Positions 54,458 through 64,000 of a DNA stretch of 64,000 nucleotides are shown one piece after another. The stretch covers positions 238,501 through 302,500 of the forward strand of contig NW_024470383.1 in assembly GCF_900496995.4 (NCBI RefSeq). The letters are read 5' to 3'. The notes below the pieces were generated by a model. The model had not been told where the DNA came from. It searched no databases and was given only the letters and a program-made list of their open reading frames with translations. How positions within the stretch are numbered: the first letter of the stretch is position 1; the number at the start of each line of letters is the position of its first letter. The translations under genes and the position numbers were made by a program. The stretch is from Aquila chrysaetos chrysaetos. Taxonomy: Eukaryota; Chordata; Aves; Accipitriformes; Accipitridae.

Positions 54458-55045
54458 TGTCATGGTTTAACCACAGCCAGGAACTCAGCACCACACAGCT
54501 GCTCACTCACTCCACCCCCCCAGGGGGATGGGGGACAGAATCAGGGGGAAAAAAAAGTAAAGCTCATGATAAGAACAGTTTAATAGGGCAGAAAGGAAGA
54601 AAATAATAACAATAATGAAATTACAATAATAATAATAAAAGAATTGGAATATACAAAACAAGTGATGCACAATGCAATTGCTCACCGCTAGCAATTGCTC
54701 ACCGCTAGCCGACCGATGCCCAGTTAGTTCCTGAGCAGTGATCCCCCCGGGTCAACTCCCCCCAGTTTACATACTGGGCATGACTTCACACGGTATGGAA
54801 TACCCCTTTGGCCAATTTGGCTCAGCTGTCCTGGCTGTGTCCCCTCCCAACTTCTTGTGCCCCTCCAGCCTTCTTGCTGGCTGGGCAGGAGAAGCTGAAA
54901 AATCCCTGTCTTGCTCTAAACATTACTCAGCAACAACAGAAAACATCAGTGTGTTATCAACATTCTTCTCATACTGAACCCAAAACATAACACTATACCA
55001 GCTACTAGGATGAAAATTAACTCTATCCCAGCCGAACCCAGGACA
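54458..55045 (-). mobile_element. Solo LTR family A (reverse), full length with target-site duplication
   Basis: 588 bases. On the minus strand it starts TGTCCTGGGTTCGGCTGGGA and ends GGTTAAACCATGACA. CTGAA flanks it directly on both sides (54453-54457 and 55046-55050), a 5-base target-site duplication. Inside is a small tandem duplication (AGCAATTGCTCACCGCT twice, about 54676-54710). It is the cleanest LTR insertion in the window. Confidence 0.9.
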
Positions 55046-55050
55046 CTGAA

Positions 55051-56700
55051 AAATACAGTCTTTAGGCATAAGGCAAAGTATAGAAGGGATGAGAAAGTTT
55101 GGAGGGAAAGGGTAGTTTGTGTTGGGGTTTTTTGGGGGGGGGTTTTGTTTTGTTTTGTTTTTTCTAGGAACAGACCAGCCAAGGTGCCTACACAGAGTAG
55201 AGTATGTCCATATGGTGGGTAAGATGTGGTCAACCAGCCAATGGATGGTTTGTGGTTCTTTGGTAGGTCAAAGTTCTCCATTCTTGGAAAATGCTGGTAC
55301 AAATCACGGAGTTTTTGCCATTTCAGTGAAGGCATCTGAGCTCTGAGTTTCCTCTACAATAACGAAGACAGGATCAAACCAAAATTGCACAACACTTAAC
55401 ACAAAAGTGTCCAATAGATGAACTGTTGTTTGGAAATACCCATTTCCATCGCCAGAAAGGATATTTTGGATGCTAGCTCAGAGGTCTCCCTGGGATGCAG
55501 AGTGAAACCCATGATATTTAGATAGATTTAAATGGATGCCCCTTTGTGCAGTACAAGTTAAAAAAAAAAACCCAAACCTGATATTTCACTGCTGTGAAGC
55601 TCTCTGTCCTTCACAGGGAAGGGTGCGGTCACTCTTGACTTTTCTGATAATTATAACACTCCCGGAAACATGCCATAGACTGATGGCTCGTTTCCAAAGC
55701 TGGTAAGACCAGTGAGTAAAAAAAAAAAACACAAAACCAAACTACCGCAGAGGAACAAACTACATGTTCAATTGCTGGTTCACCTTCTTCCTTCTTATGA
55801 CGAATCACACTTGGCCCTCTTCCGGGGTGTACTGATTGGGGGACTTTTCTCAAACTACCAGAGCTAGGTTGCTTTTTTTTTAAGCCAGGGTATAAAATGA
55901 AATCAAATCTCAGCAGGGGACTTGTCTTCCTACTGGAACGATGTCTAGGATCGGTGAGTGACTCTCCCCTGAATCTTGAGCTCTTCTGGCTGTTTTTTTC
56001 TGGTTTTCTTTCATCTTCAGTGCTTGGGTTTTTGGAGGGTTTTTTCTTCCATCTGGTAGAACATCTGCCTTTTGTGTCACCTCCTGACAGCATAACCACA
56101 AACCTCCCTTTCTTCAGCTAAGGTATTTCACGATCACCTGGAGCTCAACTTTGCAGCACTGTGGGCAGCAGGAGAATTCCCTTGCAAGTCTGGGGAGTGG
56201 GATGTTCCCAGCTGTGCAGGGAGAGATGGAAACATAGGCACAAGCTCAGAATCTCCAGGCACCTTCCTGGAGGACACCTCCTCCTCACATCAGGTTTGTG
56301 GTTTTACCACATCTACCCACAACACAGGAAGGTTGGATGGAAGATGAAGATCCATCAGACGTTTCCAAGAACTGGTCCCAATGTATTTGCTCTCCTCCCA
56401 CAGAAAGCCGGATCTCCAAAAAGGATCTCCTTTGTCTTCCATAAGGTCCTTAGGTCTTTGGGGTTGCCACACTGGGTGAGATGAGGGCAGCAAGACTGGC
56501 TGGTGGCTCTACACCACTATGAACCACACACACACCAAAAACACAACTCAAGGCAGCATCCCTGGTCCTCAAGGAAGATCAGGGCAGCAGCAGTGTCAGG
56601 TCAGGAAGGTTGATGCAGCTTTATCAACACAATATCACTTTCTGCCATGCTTGGAAGAAGGCAACCCTGCTGTTAACAGGCTAATTGTAGCAGATTCTTT
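55051..56700. other. Intergenic, no firm gene
   Basis: A minus-strand frame at 55629-56099 encodes a lysine/arginine-rich stretch (KKKPSKNPSTEDERKPEK). I do not recognise it and treat it as unproven. A T-rich tract of about 30 T lies at 56707-56738. Confidence 0.3.
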
Positions 56701-56701
56701 C

Positions 56702-56740
<39 letters not shown>

Positions 56741-56867
56741 GCCACAGTCAGTGTCTTCAGGAAGCTGGATCAGCTCTACAAGCTGTAGAAAGACCTGCTT
56801 TCAGGAGTTGGACTTGGGTCTCTCAGAAAACCACCTGTAGGATAACAGCTCTGAGGTTTATATAAGA

Positions 56868-57119
56868 CAAGAGGAAATGGCCTCAAGTTGCACCAGGGGA
56901 GGTTTAGATTGGATATTAGGAAAAATTCCTTTGCTGAAATGGTTGTCAGGCATGGGAACAAGCTGCCCAGGGAAGTGGTGGAGTCACCATCCCTGGAGGT
57001 GTTCAAAAAACCATGTAGACTTGGCACTTCATGACATGGTTTAGTGGGCATGGTGGTGTTGGGTTGATGGTTGGACTTGATGATCTTAGAGGTCTTTTCC
57101 AAACTTAATGATTTGATTT
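56868..57119 (+). mobile_element. CR1 LINE 3' end
   Basis: Typical CR1 3' sequence: GAGGAAATGGCCTCAAGTTG, GGGAACAAGCTGCCCAGGGA, GGTGGAGTCACCATCCCTGG, GGACTTGATGATCTTAGAGG and a tail ATGATTTGATTT. It is truncated at the 5' side, as CR1 copies usually are. Confidence 0.9.
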
Positions 57120-58106
57120 ATTCACAGCAGGGGCACTTCAACCCAGGTTGTCTGCAGATCTGGGGCTGTTCCAGCAAAAGCAGTGATTCCCCAGGGTTTT
57201 CCAAGGAGTAAGAATGACCCAGGGTGTGGTTGTAAAAGCTTTTTTTTTTTATTGCTCCCTGGAAGAAAACTGACAGTATTTGGGGGAAGGAAGAGAAAAT
57301 TAAGCTTATCCTGTAGTTAGTTTGGAGAACAGAAACCAAAACTAAAAAAATCCCAAGGTGGTTTCCGTTCAAACTTCCTTTCCCTGTGAAAACATTATAA
57401 TAATGTTGTTGTGTCTGTTCTGGTAGAAATGGTTATTCTGAATGGCTGCACTCTGCCTGCTGTTCCCTATAGGTATCTCTGTTCCCTGTAGGGTATCTCA
57501 GAAATGAAACCATTTTAAATAAACAGAGAAGTCCCATCACCTATCTTCATCTATCTAATCTGTCCATTTTTCTATGTAATGTCTTCATCTATTCTGCCCA
57601 CCTATGCAATAGTGCCCATCTAGTCTATCCATCTTTCTATATAATATTGTCTCCTCCCTCCACCCTTCTATCCACTGCGTCAAAAATGCCCTGAATTACT
57701 AAGGTATAGGAAAGGGCAGTTGGGACAACAAGATTGCCTTGATTCTTTGCATATGAATGTCATTAATTACCACTCTTCATTATGGAGTCTTTTGAGCTAT
57801 TCAAAGTGGTCAAACTCATTTGGGGAACTCGCCACAGCAGCTGCAAAAGCAGAATATGAATATGAAAATAATCATCTATGGGCTTGATTTGTCCTTAAAA
57901 AAAAAAAAAAAAAAATCACATTCACTGACACCACTTGACATCTATCTGCGATCACAAAAGACATGCTGATGCCATGGATTTCATAATCATGCCAGTTAAT
58001 TTGAAAACAGATTTGCTAGATGTTCCTCTTTGGGGTTTGGACACCAACATAGTCAGAGACAGTTTGTGCTGTCACCTCCCGCCCGGGCTGTCAGGAATGA
58101 ACTTGC
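57120..58106. other. Upstream region of L-amino acid oxidase
   Basis: AT-rich, with short ATCTRTC-type repeats (CATCTATC, CCATCTTTCTAT) at about 57540-57665 and an A18 run near 57896-57915. The promoter is expected here; no clear TATA box seen. Confidence 0.35.
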
Positions 58107-61100
58107 ATGCTTATTGCCAAGTGCCTTCGTTGCATTATTTTCTTCTTTTTTCTCTCCCTAGTCCTCTTCCAAATACTCCTGCTAGTAGGTCTCCTAAGTG
58201 CAAAGAGGTTTCAATCTTTCCCTGAATATTGCCTTCATGACAAAGACTACAAGGAACTGCTGAAGATTGTCAAAGATGGGCTAGAACCTGCAACTCATCC
58301 AGCAAAAGTGGTCATTGTCGGTGCAGGAATAAGCGGGCTTACAGCAGCAAAGTTGCTCCGAGATGCTGGCCACAGGGTATGTAGTTGCATGGGAGCCATG
58401 AGTGCCGTTGGGTCTTGTTTTCCTACACTAAGGATTTTCCAGCCTGGAGAGGGAAAAGGAAATGCAAGGGAGTGGGCCATAGTGGTAGGAGAAGGAAGGA
58501 AAAGCAATTGGGCCCCAGTAATTTAATCTGATTTTCAAAACCACAGGCAGCGACAGGGGAGGATAATGGGAAGCTGTACACAAAGCAACTCATTTAGATG
58601 CTCCCCAAATGAATGCAAGCAGCAAAAGTAAAAAGAGGCAGCCTTCCTTCTCTGTCCCTGAGGGTTTTTGAGGTCAGACAGAGCTACAGCTGCCCTGCGA
58701 CAGCCTTGGAGACAGCGCTGCTGCAAGTGGGAGGTTGGACTAGAACCCTCCTGAGGCACCTCCACCCTCAACTTCTACAGTTCTCCAACCTGTTGCAACT
58801 TGCAGCCCAACAGTGACATTCGTTGCTGTAGATCAACCCGCACAAGACTCACGAGCCCTTCAAATCCAGCCTTGTTCAGGTGGCAAGTAGTCTGGGGGTT
58901 TCAAAACTGTGTTGACCATCCCAAGGTGCTAGACAAAATTCAAATCCATGAGTTGCAAAGAAGGTTTCAAAGGCATGGAGGGACAGGTTGGTGCCTTCCT
59001 CTGGCTGTTTTCAAAACCTTGTTTTACACTTCCAGCACAGGGAGCATCTGAACCAACACTTGGACCCTCTCATCAGAAAGTAGGTGCCCAAACATGACAC
59101 AAGTTAGGAACTGAGAGAAACTGCTCTGTAGGTAGAGGGATCTTGGCCAACATAGAGAAAGGTTTGGATCTACAGATGGTTTGTTTGCCACCTGGAGGGG
59201 ACCTGTACCACCCCATGGGCCATAAATGCCGACTGCCAAAGTGCCTGTGAACTTGCTTTGTAGGTGGTTTGCTTAAAATAGTCATTGCCTGAACATCTGC
59301 AAACTTTACCACGTCCCTGTTTTTAGGTTACTGTTCTGGAAATGAGCAATCAGGTTGGTGGACGGATCAGGACGTACCGACCAGAGGGGCAGGACTGGTA
59401 CGTGGAGCTGGGAGCCATGCGCCTGCCAGGCAAGCACAGGTAAGGCAGTGTCCTACTTCATAACCATGATCAGATGAGGAACCAGCCTGTCTTGAGGAGC
59501 AAGGCTGTGCTTTGAGAAGGGGCTGAGGGCTTGGATGTGGGTGTAGCACAGCAGGAGGAAGTAGCTGGCTGCCCCATCTCTCCCCCAGAGCTTAGCATCT
59601 GCTTAGAAGGGACAAAAACCAGATGATCACCTGCATTTGAGTTGGGAGAATGAAAGACCTCTCATCTCAGTATCATGCCAATGCATAGTCAGACCTCTGT
59701 TTTGGAAGCCACAACATCAGAAGATGGGTGAATTTCCATTGGGTCTGATGGAGAGGGCACCCAGCCTGGGTCCTCCAAGAGGGTTCAGTCAAACAAGGTT
59801 CAGACATTAGCCAAAATGCTGTGGGAAGAGGCTGTAGGTGTCACCAACTACACCATGTGCCAAGGAGAAGGGTTGGAGCCGTAGGGAACCCCAGCCTCCT
59901 ACTTCAGCAGGGCATTGCTCTTACTCTTGATTACATCCTTCTGCAACCTGTAGCTGGAAAAAACATAAGCCAAAGGGCACCTTTCTCCATAGCCACGTGG
60001 TTGCTGCACTGAGCTGAGCTGGGAGCAGGCAGGACAACGTCAAGCAATAAAAACTAGAGATGGCAGTGCCTTAAATAGCCACAGCCTCCACTCACAAGCC
60101 AAAATGATACATGGCTACACCAACATAGTCTATGGGAAAGCATGCTTTTATGCTTCTAATGTTTTGGTGGCAGGGTTTTTGGGTTTGGTTGTTTGCAAGC
60201 ACTTGTCTCCATGTGCTCTTCTCTTTTCTAGGCTTGTCCGTGAATTCATTAGGCAGTTTGACCTGAAGCTAAACCCATTCATCCAGACAGACGACAACAC
60301 CTGGTACTTTGTGAACGGCACTCGGATAAGAGCTGAGGAAGTTAACAGAAACCCCAAGATCCTAAACTATACAGTGGAACCATCAGAGAGAGGCAAGAGT
60401 GCCAGCCAGCTTTATAGAGAAGCACTAAACAAGGTACGTGCCCATGGGGAAGGGATGCTACCTTCCAGCAATGTTGCTCATCCAAGAGACATTGCAGCTA
60501 TTTCCTCTGAGCTGTGGTGGACCCTCACCTGCATGATGGGCTGAGGAAGGCTCAATGATGAGTTGAGGAAGAGTAGGGTCCTTTCAGAATGAAAAGCAGA
60601 AAGGCTTATTCAGAAACGAGGGCTGCTGATTGCAAACCCCTCTTTATACACAAGGCTTCCTTTCTCTGGAACAGATTCACCAAGACTTGGATGAAGCAGG
60701 AAATGCCACACCAAGGCATAACTTCCCCAAACTTGAAGTCCAAGCAGCAAGAACCAGTAGCTCTAGTTCATCTCCAGGGGTTACCAAACCCCAAGACTGA
60801 ATACCCCAGATGAATCCTAACAGAATTTGGGGCAACACTTTGGGAAATGTGCTTTTTCTCATGAATATGTCAATGTTTCCTCTCCAGGCTTTCAAGAATT
60901 TCCAGACTGCAGACTGCAAGAAATATCTAGCTAAATATGACTCCTTCTCCACCAAGGTAAAGGTCTGGGACTTGAGGGTAAATTTAATCCCCCCTGCTGA
61001 TTATTAACCTGCCATCCCTGCTTTGAGAAGGGATCTGAATCACTCTAGTTCCTTCCCCTGTCAACACTTCTGGATGCCTTTTCCCTAATCAATGCTGCCT

Positions 61101-62740
61101 TCTACTTAAAATGCTGAGAAAGGACCAAGCATGACTCCTCTGATGCAGGAGTTTGAGCAGTCTCATCGTTTGGAAGTAAATGAGAAGCAGGGGCTGTTGG
61201 AAATGCTCCAGAAATTTATACAGATTAGCTGTGTTCCTCCATCAAGCACTGGGGAGGATTTACTGAGTAATCCACTACATTTTCATGTGATCCAGCTTCT
61301 CAGAGTGGGTCCATCAAGCCACAAATCCCTTATTCATTCATCTCCAGAACTTCTGTTGTGCTAAACCAGAGGAAATGTTGATCTCCTGCAAGAAGCTAGA
61401 GCTGCACAAAAAAAAAGCTTCTGGTCCAGGCTTTAAGCAGATCAGGAGCAGGAACAAGGCAGCAGGGCATGAGTTTTGGCTTGGGATATAAAGGGGATAC
61501 GTGCACTAACTGAGATAATAACATCAGGCTATGTCTTCTTCCTGGCTTTTCAAGGAGTATTTGATTAAAGTAGGAAATCTAAGCCGAGGAGCAGTTCAGA
61601 TGATTGGTGACCTGTTGAACGAGGACTCTGGATTTTATCTCTCCTTCCTTGCCTCACTGTGGGATTTTGATATCTTCTCTAACGAGAGGTAAGATGATGG
61701 CTCTTATGGCTAACCCCATTTTGTGTTGGTCCACAGCAATCCACCAGAAGAGGAAATTTCAGTGGTATTTAGATGTCTGAATGGGAATCCCTTCCAACTC
61801 AAAGGGCCACCAAGCTCTGTTAGCATCTCTCAGAGAGGTCAGGTTTTACAGTTCCTAAACCCCAATGTGCTTCCTTCACCTCCTGCTTCTTCTTCCTTTC
61901 AGTTTTGATGAAATCACAGGGGGATTTGACCAACTGCCCAAAGCCTTCCATAAAGCATTGCCCAATGTCATTCAGTTCAATTGCACAGTGGAGAAAATCA
62001 TGACCAAGGGAAACAAAGTCCGTGTGTTTTACCGTGCTCCGGACACTCTGACCCCAACCATAGTAACTGCAGATTACGTCCTTGTCACATCCACCGCCAA
62101 AGCCACCAGGCACATCCAGTTCCTGCCACCACTCTCTTCTGCAAAGACCCACGCCCTGCGCTCCATCCACTATGCAAGCTCCTCCAAAATAGCCTTGGCT
62201 TGCACCGAGAAGTTCTGGGAGAAGGACGGCATCCAAGGAGGGCAGTCTATCACCGACCGCCCTTCCCGCTTTATCTACTACCCCAGCCACAACTTCTCCA
62301 GTGGCTTGGGCGTGATCCTGGCTTCCTACACCTGGAACGATGATGCTGAGTTTTTCCTGCCTCTCACAGATGAGAAGTACCTGGATGTGGTCCTCCAAGA
62401 CCTGTCAGATATCCACCAAGTGAGCAAGGAGTACCTGCAGTACACCTGCGACCAGTACGTGATACAGAAGTGGCAGCTGGACAAACACTCCCTGGGGGCA
62501 TTTGCTGCCTTCACGCCTTACCAGTTTGTTGACTACTCGCAGGCTCTCTTCAATCACGAGGGCAGGGTGCATTTTGCAGGAGAACACGCAGCTCAGCCCC
62601 ATGCCTGGATTGACACCGCCATGAAATCAGCCGTCAGGGCTGCAAGCAACATCCATCATGACAGCAGTGAAGCCCCAATGCTGAAAAAGGAGGGGGAGTG
62701 GGAGCAGCCAGGGAGTTTCTTGCAGAAGGAAGATCTCTGA
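58107..62740 (+). CDS. LAAO: L-amino acid oxidase (LAAO/IL4I1 family), secreted FAD enzyme
   Basis: Six exons join in phase: 58107-58376, 59327-59439, 60232-60433, 60888-60956, 61555-61688 and 61903-62740, giving 541 residues. The N-terminus is a strong hydrophobic signal sequence (residues about 9-30). [16 protein letters not shown] (GxGxxG at residues 72-77) is the FAD-binding Rossmann motif. VGGRIRTYR and ELGAMRLP follow as in the family, and [20 protein letters not shown] near the C-terminus is the second FAD contact. NGT, NYT and NFS are likely glycosylation sites. By family it oxidatively deaminates L-amino acids to keto acids, ammonia and hydrogen peroxide, with antibacterial and T-cell-restraining effects. 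An LAAO gene is known beside the chicken MHC-B zinc-finger/TRIM block. The first exon might instead start at an acceptor at 58161, fed by an upstream exon; the ATG at 58107 already gives a good signal peptide. Confidence 0.92.
58640..58790 (+). mobile_element. Probable CR1 3' fragment in LAAO intron 1
   Basis: GTGGGAGGTTGGACTAGAACC followed by TCCTGAGG and CCTCCACCCTCAACTTCTAC follows the CR1 3' consensus (GGTTGGACTAGATGACCTCC...). It is diverged and short. Confidence 0.6.
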
Positions 62741-64000
62741 GCAGGACTCCTGGGCTGAGCTTGCTGGATGCCACCAGCATGGTTTGAAGGCACTTCTGGT
62801 GGTATTAATCTGTTTCTTTCCAAGCAAAGTCAGCAGAAGGACCTCAGCAGCTAAGGCATTAAAGAAAACACTGAAAGAGCACTGACTGTCATCAGACAGG
62901 ACTAATAGCTACCTGGTTAAACACTTCATGAGGATAGGAGGGAGTACTAAACAAAGTAATGTCTAAGTAGGTTTCACAACTCTAATATTATGCTGGCTCA
63001 GAAACACTGCAGCAATTTCTGATTTATTAATGTACAAAGTAATTTGGGAAATTACTAAGATAGAATAAAGTTAGGTATTTCTCAGTTCCTTGTATCTGAG
63101 GTGTCTCTGTGTCTCTGCAGAGAGAAGTGTCACCACATATAAATCATCTCGCCTCACTTCAGCCATTTAGAAACTCATGACCTGTCAGCTAGGTCTTCCT
63201 CCCCTTCCAGAATTTGAGATAACTCATTGCTTCTGAGTCATCCTCTCCTTTGCATAGTCCAACACAACCACTCCTAACCCCCACAGGTACCAGTCAGGAT
63301 GCAATCCTGATCCCTAACCTCCGTGGTCTCCTCTACCCATGTCCCATCTAATGGAGCTCAAAGCATGGCCAACACCAAGTTAGAGATAGATTTAACATCA
63401 TGAATATAAGAAGCAAACCCAGAAGCAATATAGCCTGTGCACAGAGACGTTTATGGCTTTTACTGGACTCTTTCTCCTCTCACCAGTAACTGTTGTCCCA
63501 AATTTCATAGTCTTGGAAACTCAATCTATGCTGCAGGTGTCTTTTCAGATTATTGAAAGGATATTGATAAATAAGCAAAAGGAAAAGCAAGACCGGCTGC
63601 TAAGTACATCAGGCCAGACTTTGCTGCAGTCACTTAGCTGCTTTGCATAAAATTCATCTCTCTCCCCATAAAACACAAACCTGCTTCTCAACCTCTGACT
63701 CCACATAGCTGGAGGGGAATGGCTCATGGTTGTCTCCAGCCCAAGAAACAGAGGTTCAGCCCTTGCTAGAGGGAGCAGGGACAGAACTGGTGGACACCAT
63801 TACCTACAGGGAAGGACTGGACCTAATTACACCCAGCAGATTTCCACCAGGCATTGCAGAGGCAAAGACTTGCACTAGCTTAAAGCATTTAAACACAGGT
63901 GATAATTAAATAAGTACAGAGCAATCAATATTAGCATTTTGAGAGCTTGGCCAGGTGGCTCCTTGCAATGAGCTCAAATCACTTTTAGGGAGGCCCAACC
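62741..64000. other. LAAO 3' region and spacer
   Basis: AATAAA at 63064-63069 suits the LAAO transcript. Beyond it no gene or repeat is recognised to the window end. Confidence 0.45.

Noticed and set aside
56161-56484. Possible zinc-finger linker exon (LEDTSSSH similar to LEDISQHH of gene 3)
   Set aside because: Similarity covers only about eight residues and no finger exon follows.

Overview
This is vertebrate nuclear DNA with genes split into GT-AG exons. It is almost certainly a bird. CR1-type LINE tails and endogenous retrovirus LTRs are scattered through it, genes are compact and GC-rich, and the gene set (NK-type C-type lectins, TRIM/B30.2, KRAB zinc fingers, tRNA, L-amino acid oxidase) is the kind known beside the avian MHC-B locus. 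I see no class I, class II or BG gene, so I read the window as an MHC-flanking (MHC-extended) segment. The exact species and chromosome cannot be told from the sequence.

Layout. (1) 1-12 kb: a C-type lectin cluster. It holds the 3' end of lectin A (1-933), complete six-exon lectin B (4044-6671), an orphan last exon of a lectin on the minus strand (7950-8073), and complete six-exon lectin C (9284-11814), whose cytoplasmic tail carries a hemITAM-like DEDGYMVL. Between them lie three LTR families (called A, B and C here), a duplicated CpG-island first exon (about 1420-1730 and 2652-2990), and a local duplication that copied an LTR together with its flank (3037-3345 and 4290-4870). (2) 13.5-22.4 kb: ZNF692 on the plus strand, with a housekeeping-type promoter. 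(3) 24.1-32 kb: a seven-exon RING/B-box/coiled-coil/B30.2 TRIM gene on the minus strand, with a CpG promoter and two minisatellites. (4) 33.9-34.1 kb: a cluster of YY1-like sites. (5) 36.7-48.5 kb: three C2H2 zinc-finger genes with shortened KRAB-type exons (plus, minus, plus). The first two are tail to tail. (6) 50.4-52 kb: an intron-containing tRNA-Leu(CAA), a damaged tRNA-Glu(CTC), and a broken histone H2B-like gene. (7) 53.6-55.0 kb: two LTRs. (8) 58.1-63.1 kb: a six-exon secreted L-amino acid oxidase gene, then empty sequence to the end.

Functionally the window mixes candidate NK receptor and ligand-type lectins, a probable ubiquitin ligase, four C2H2 zinc-finger regulators and an antibacterial/immunoregulatory oxidase. 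Together with the tRNA and histone remnants it resembles a miniature version of the mammalian extended class I region combined with the NK gene complex. Exon boundaries were placed by hand from splice motifs and codon phase. They have not been tested against transcripts.
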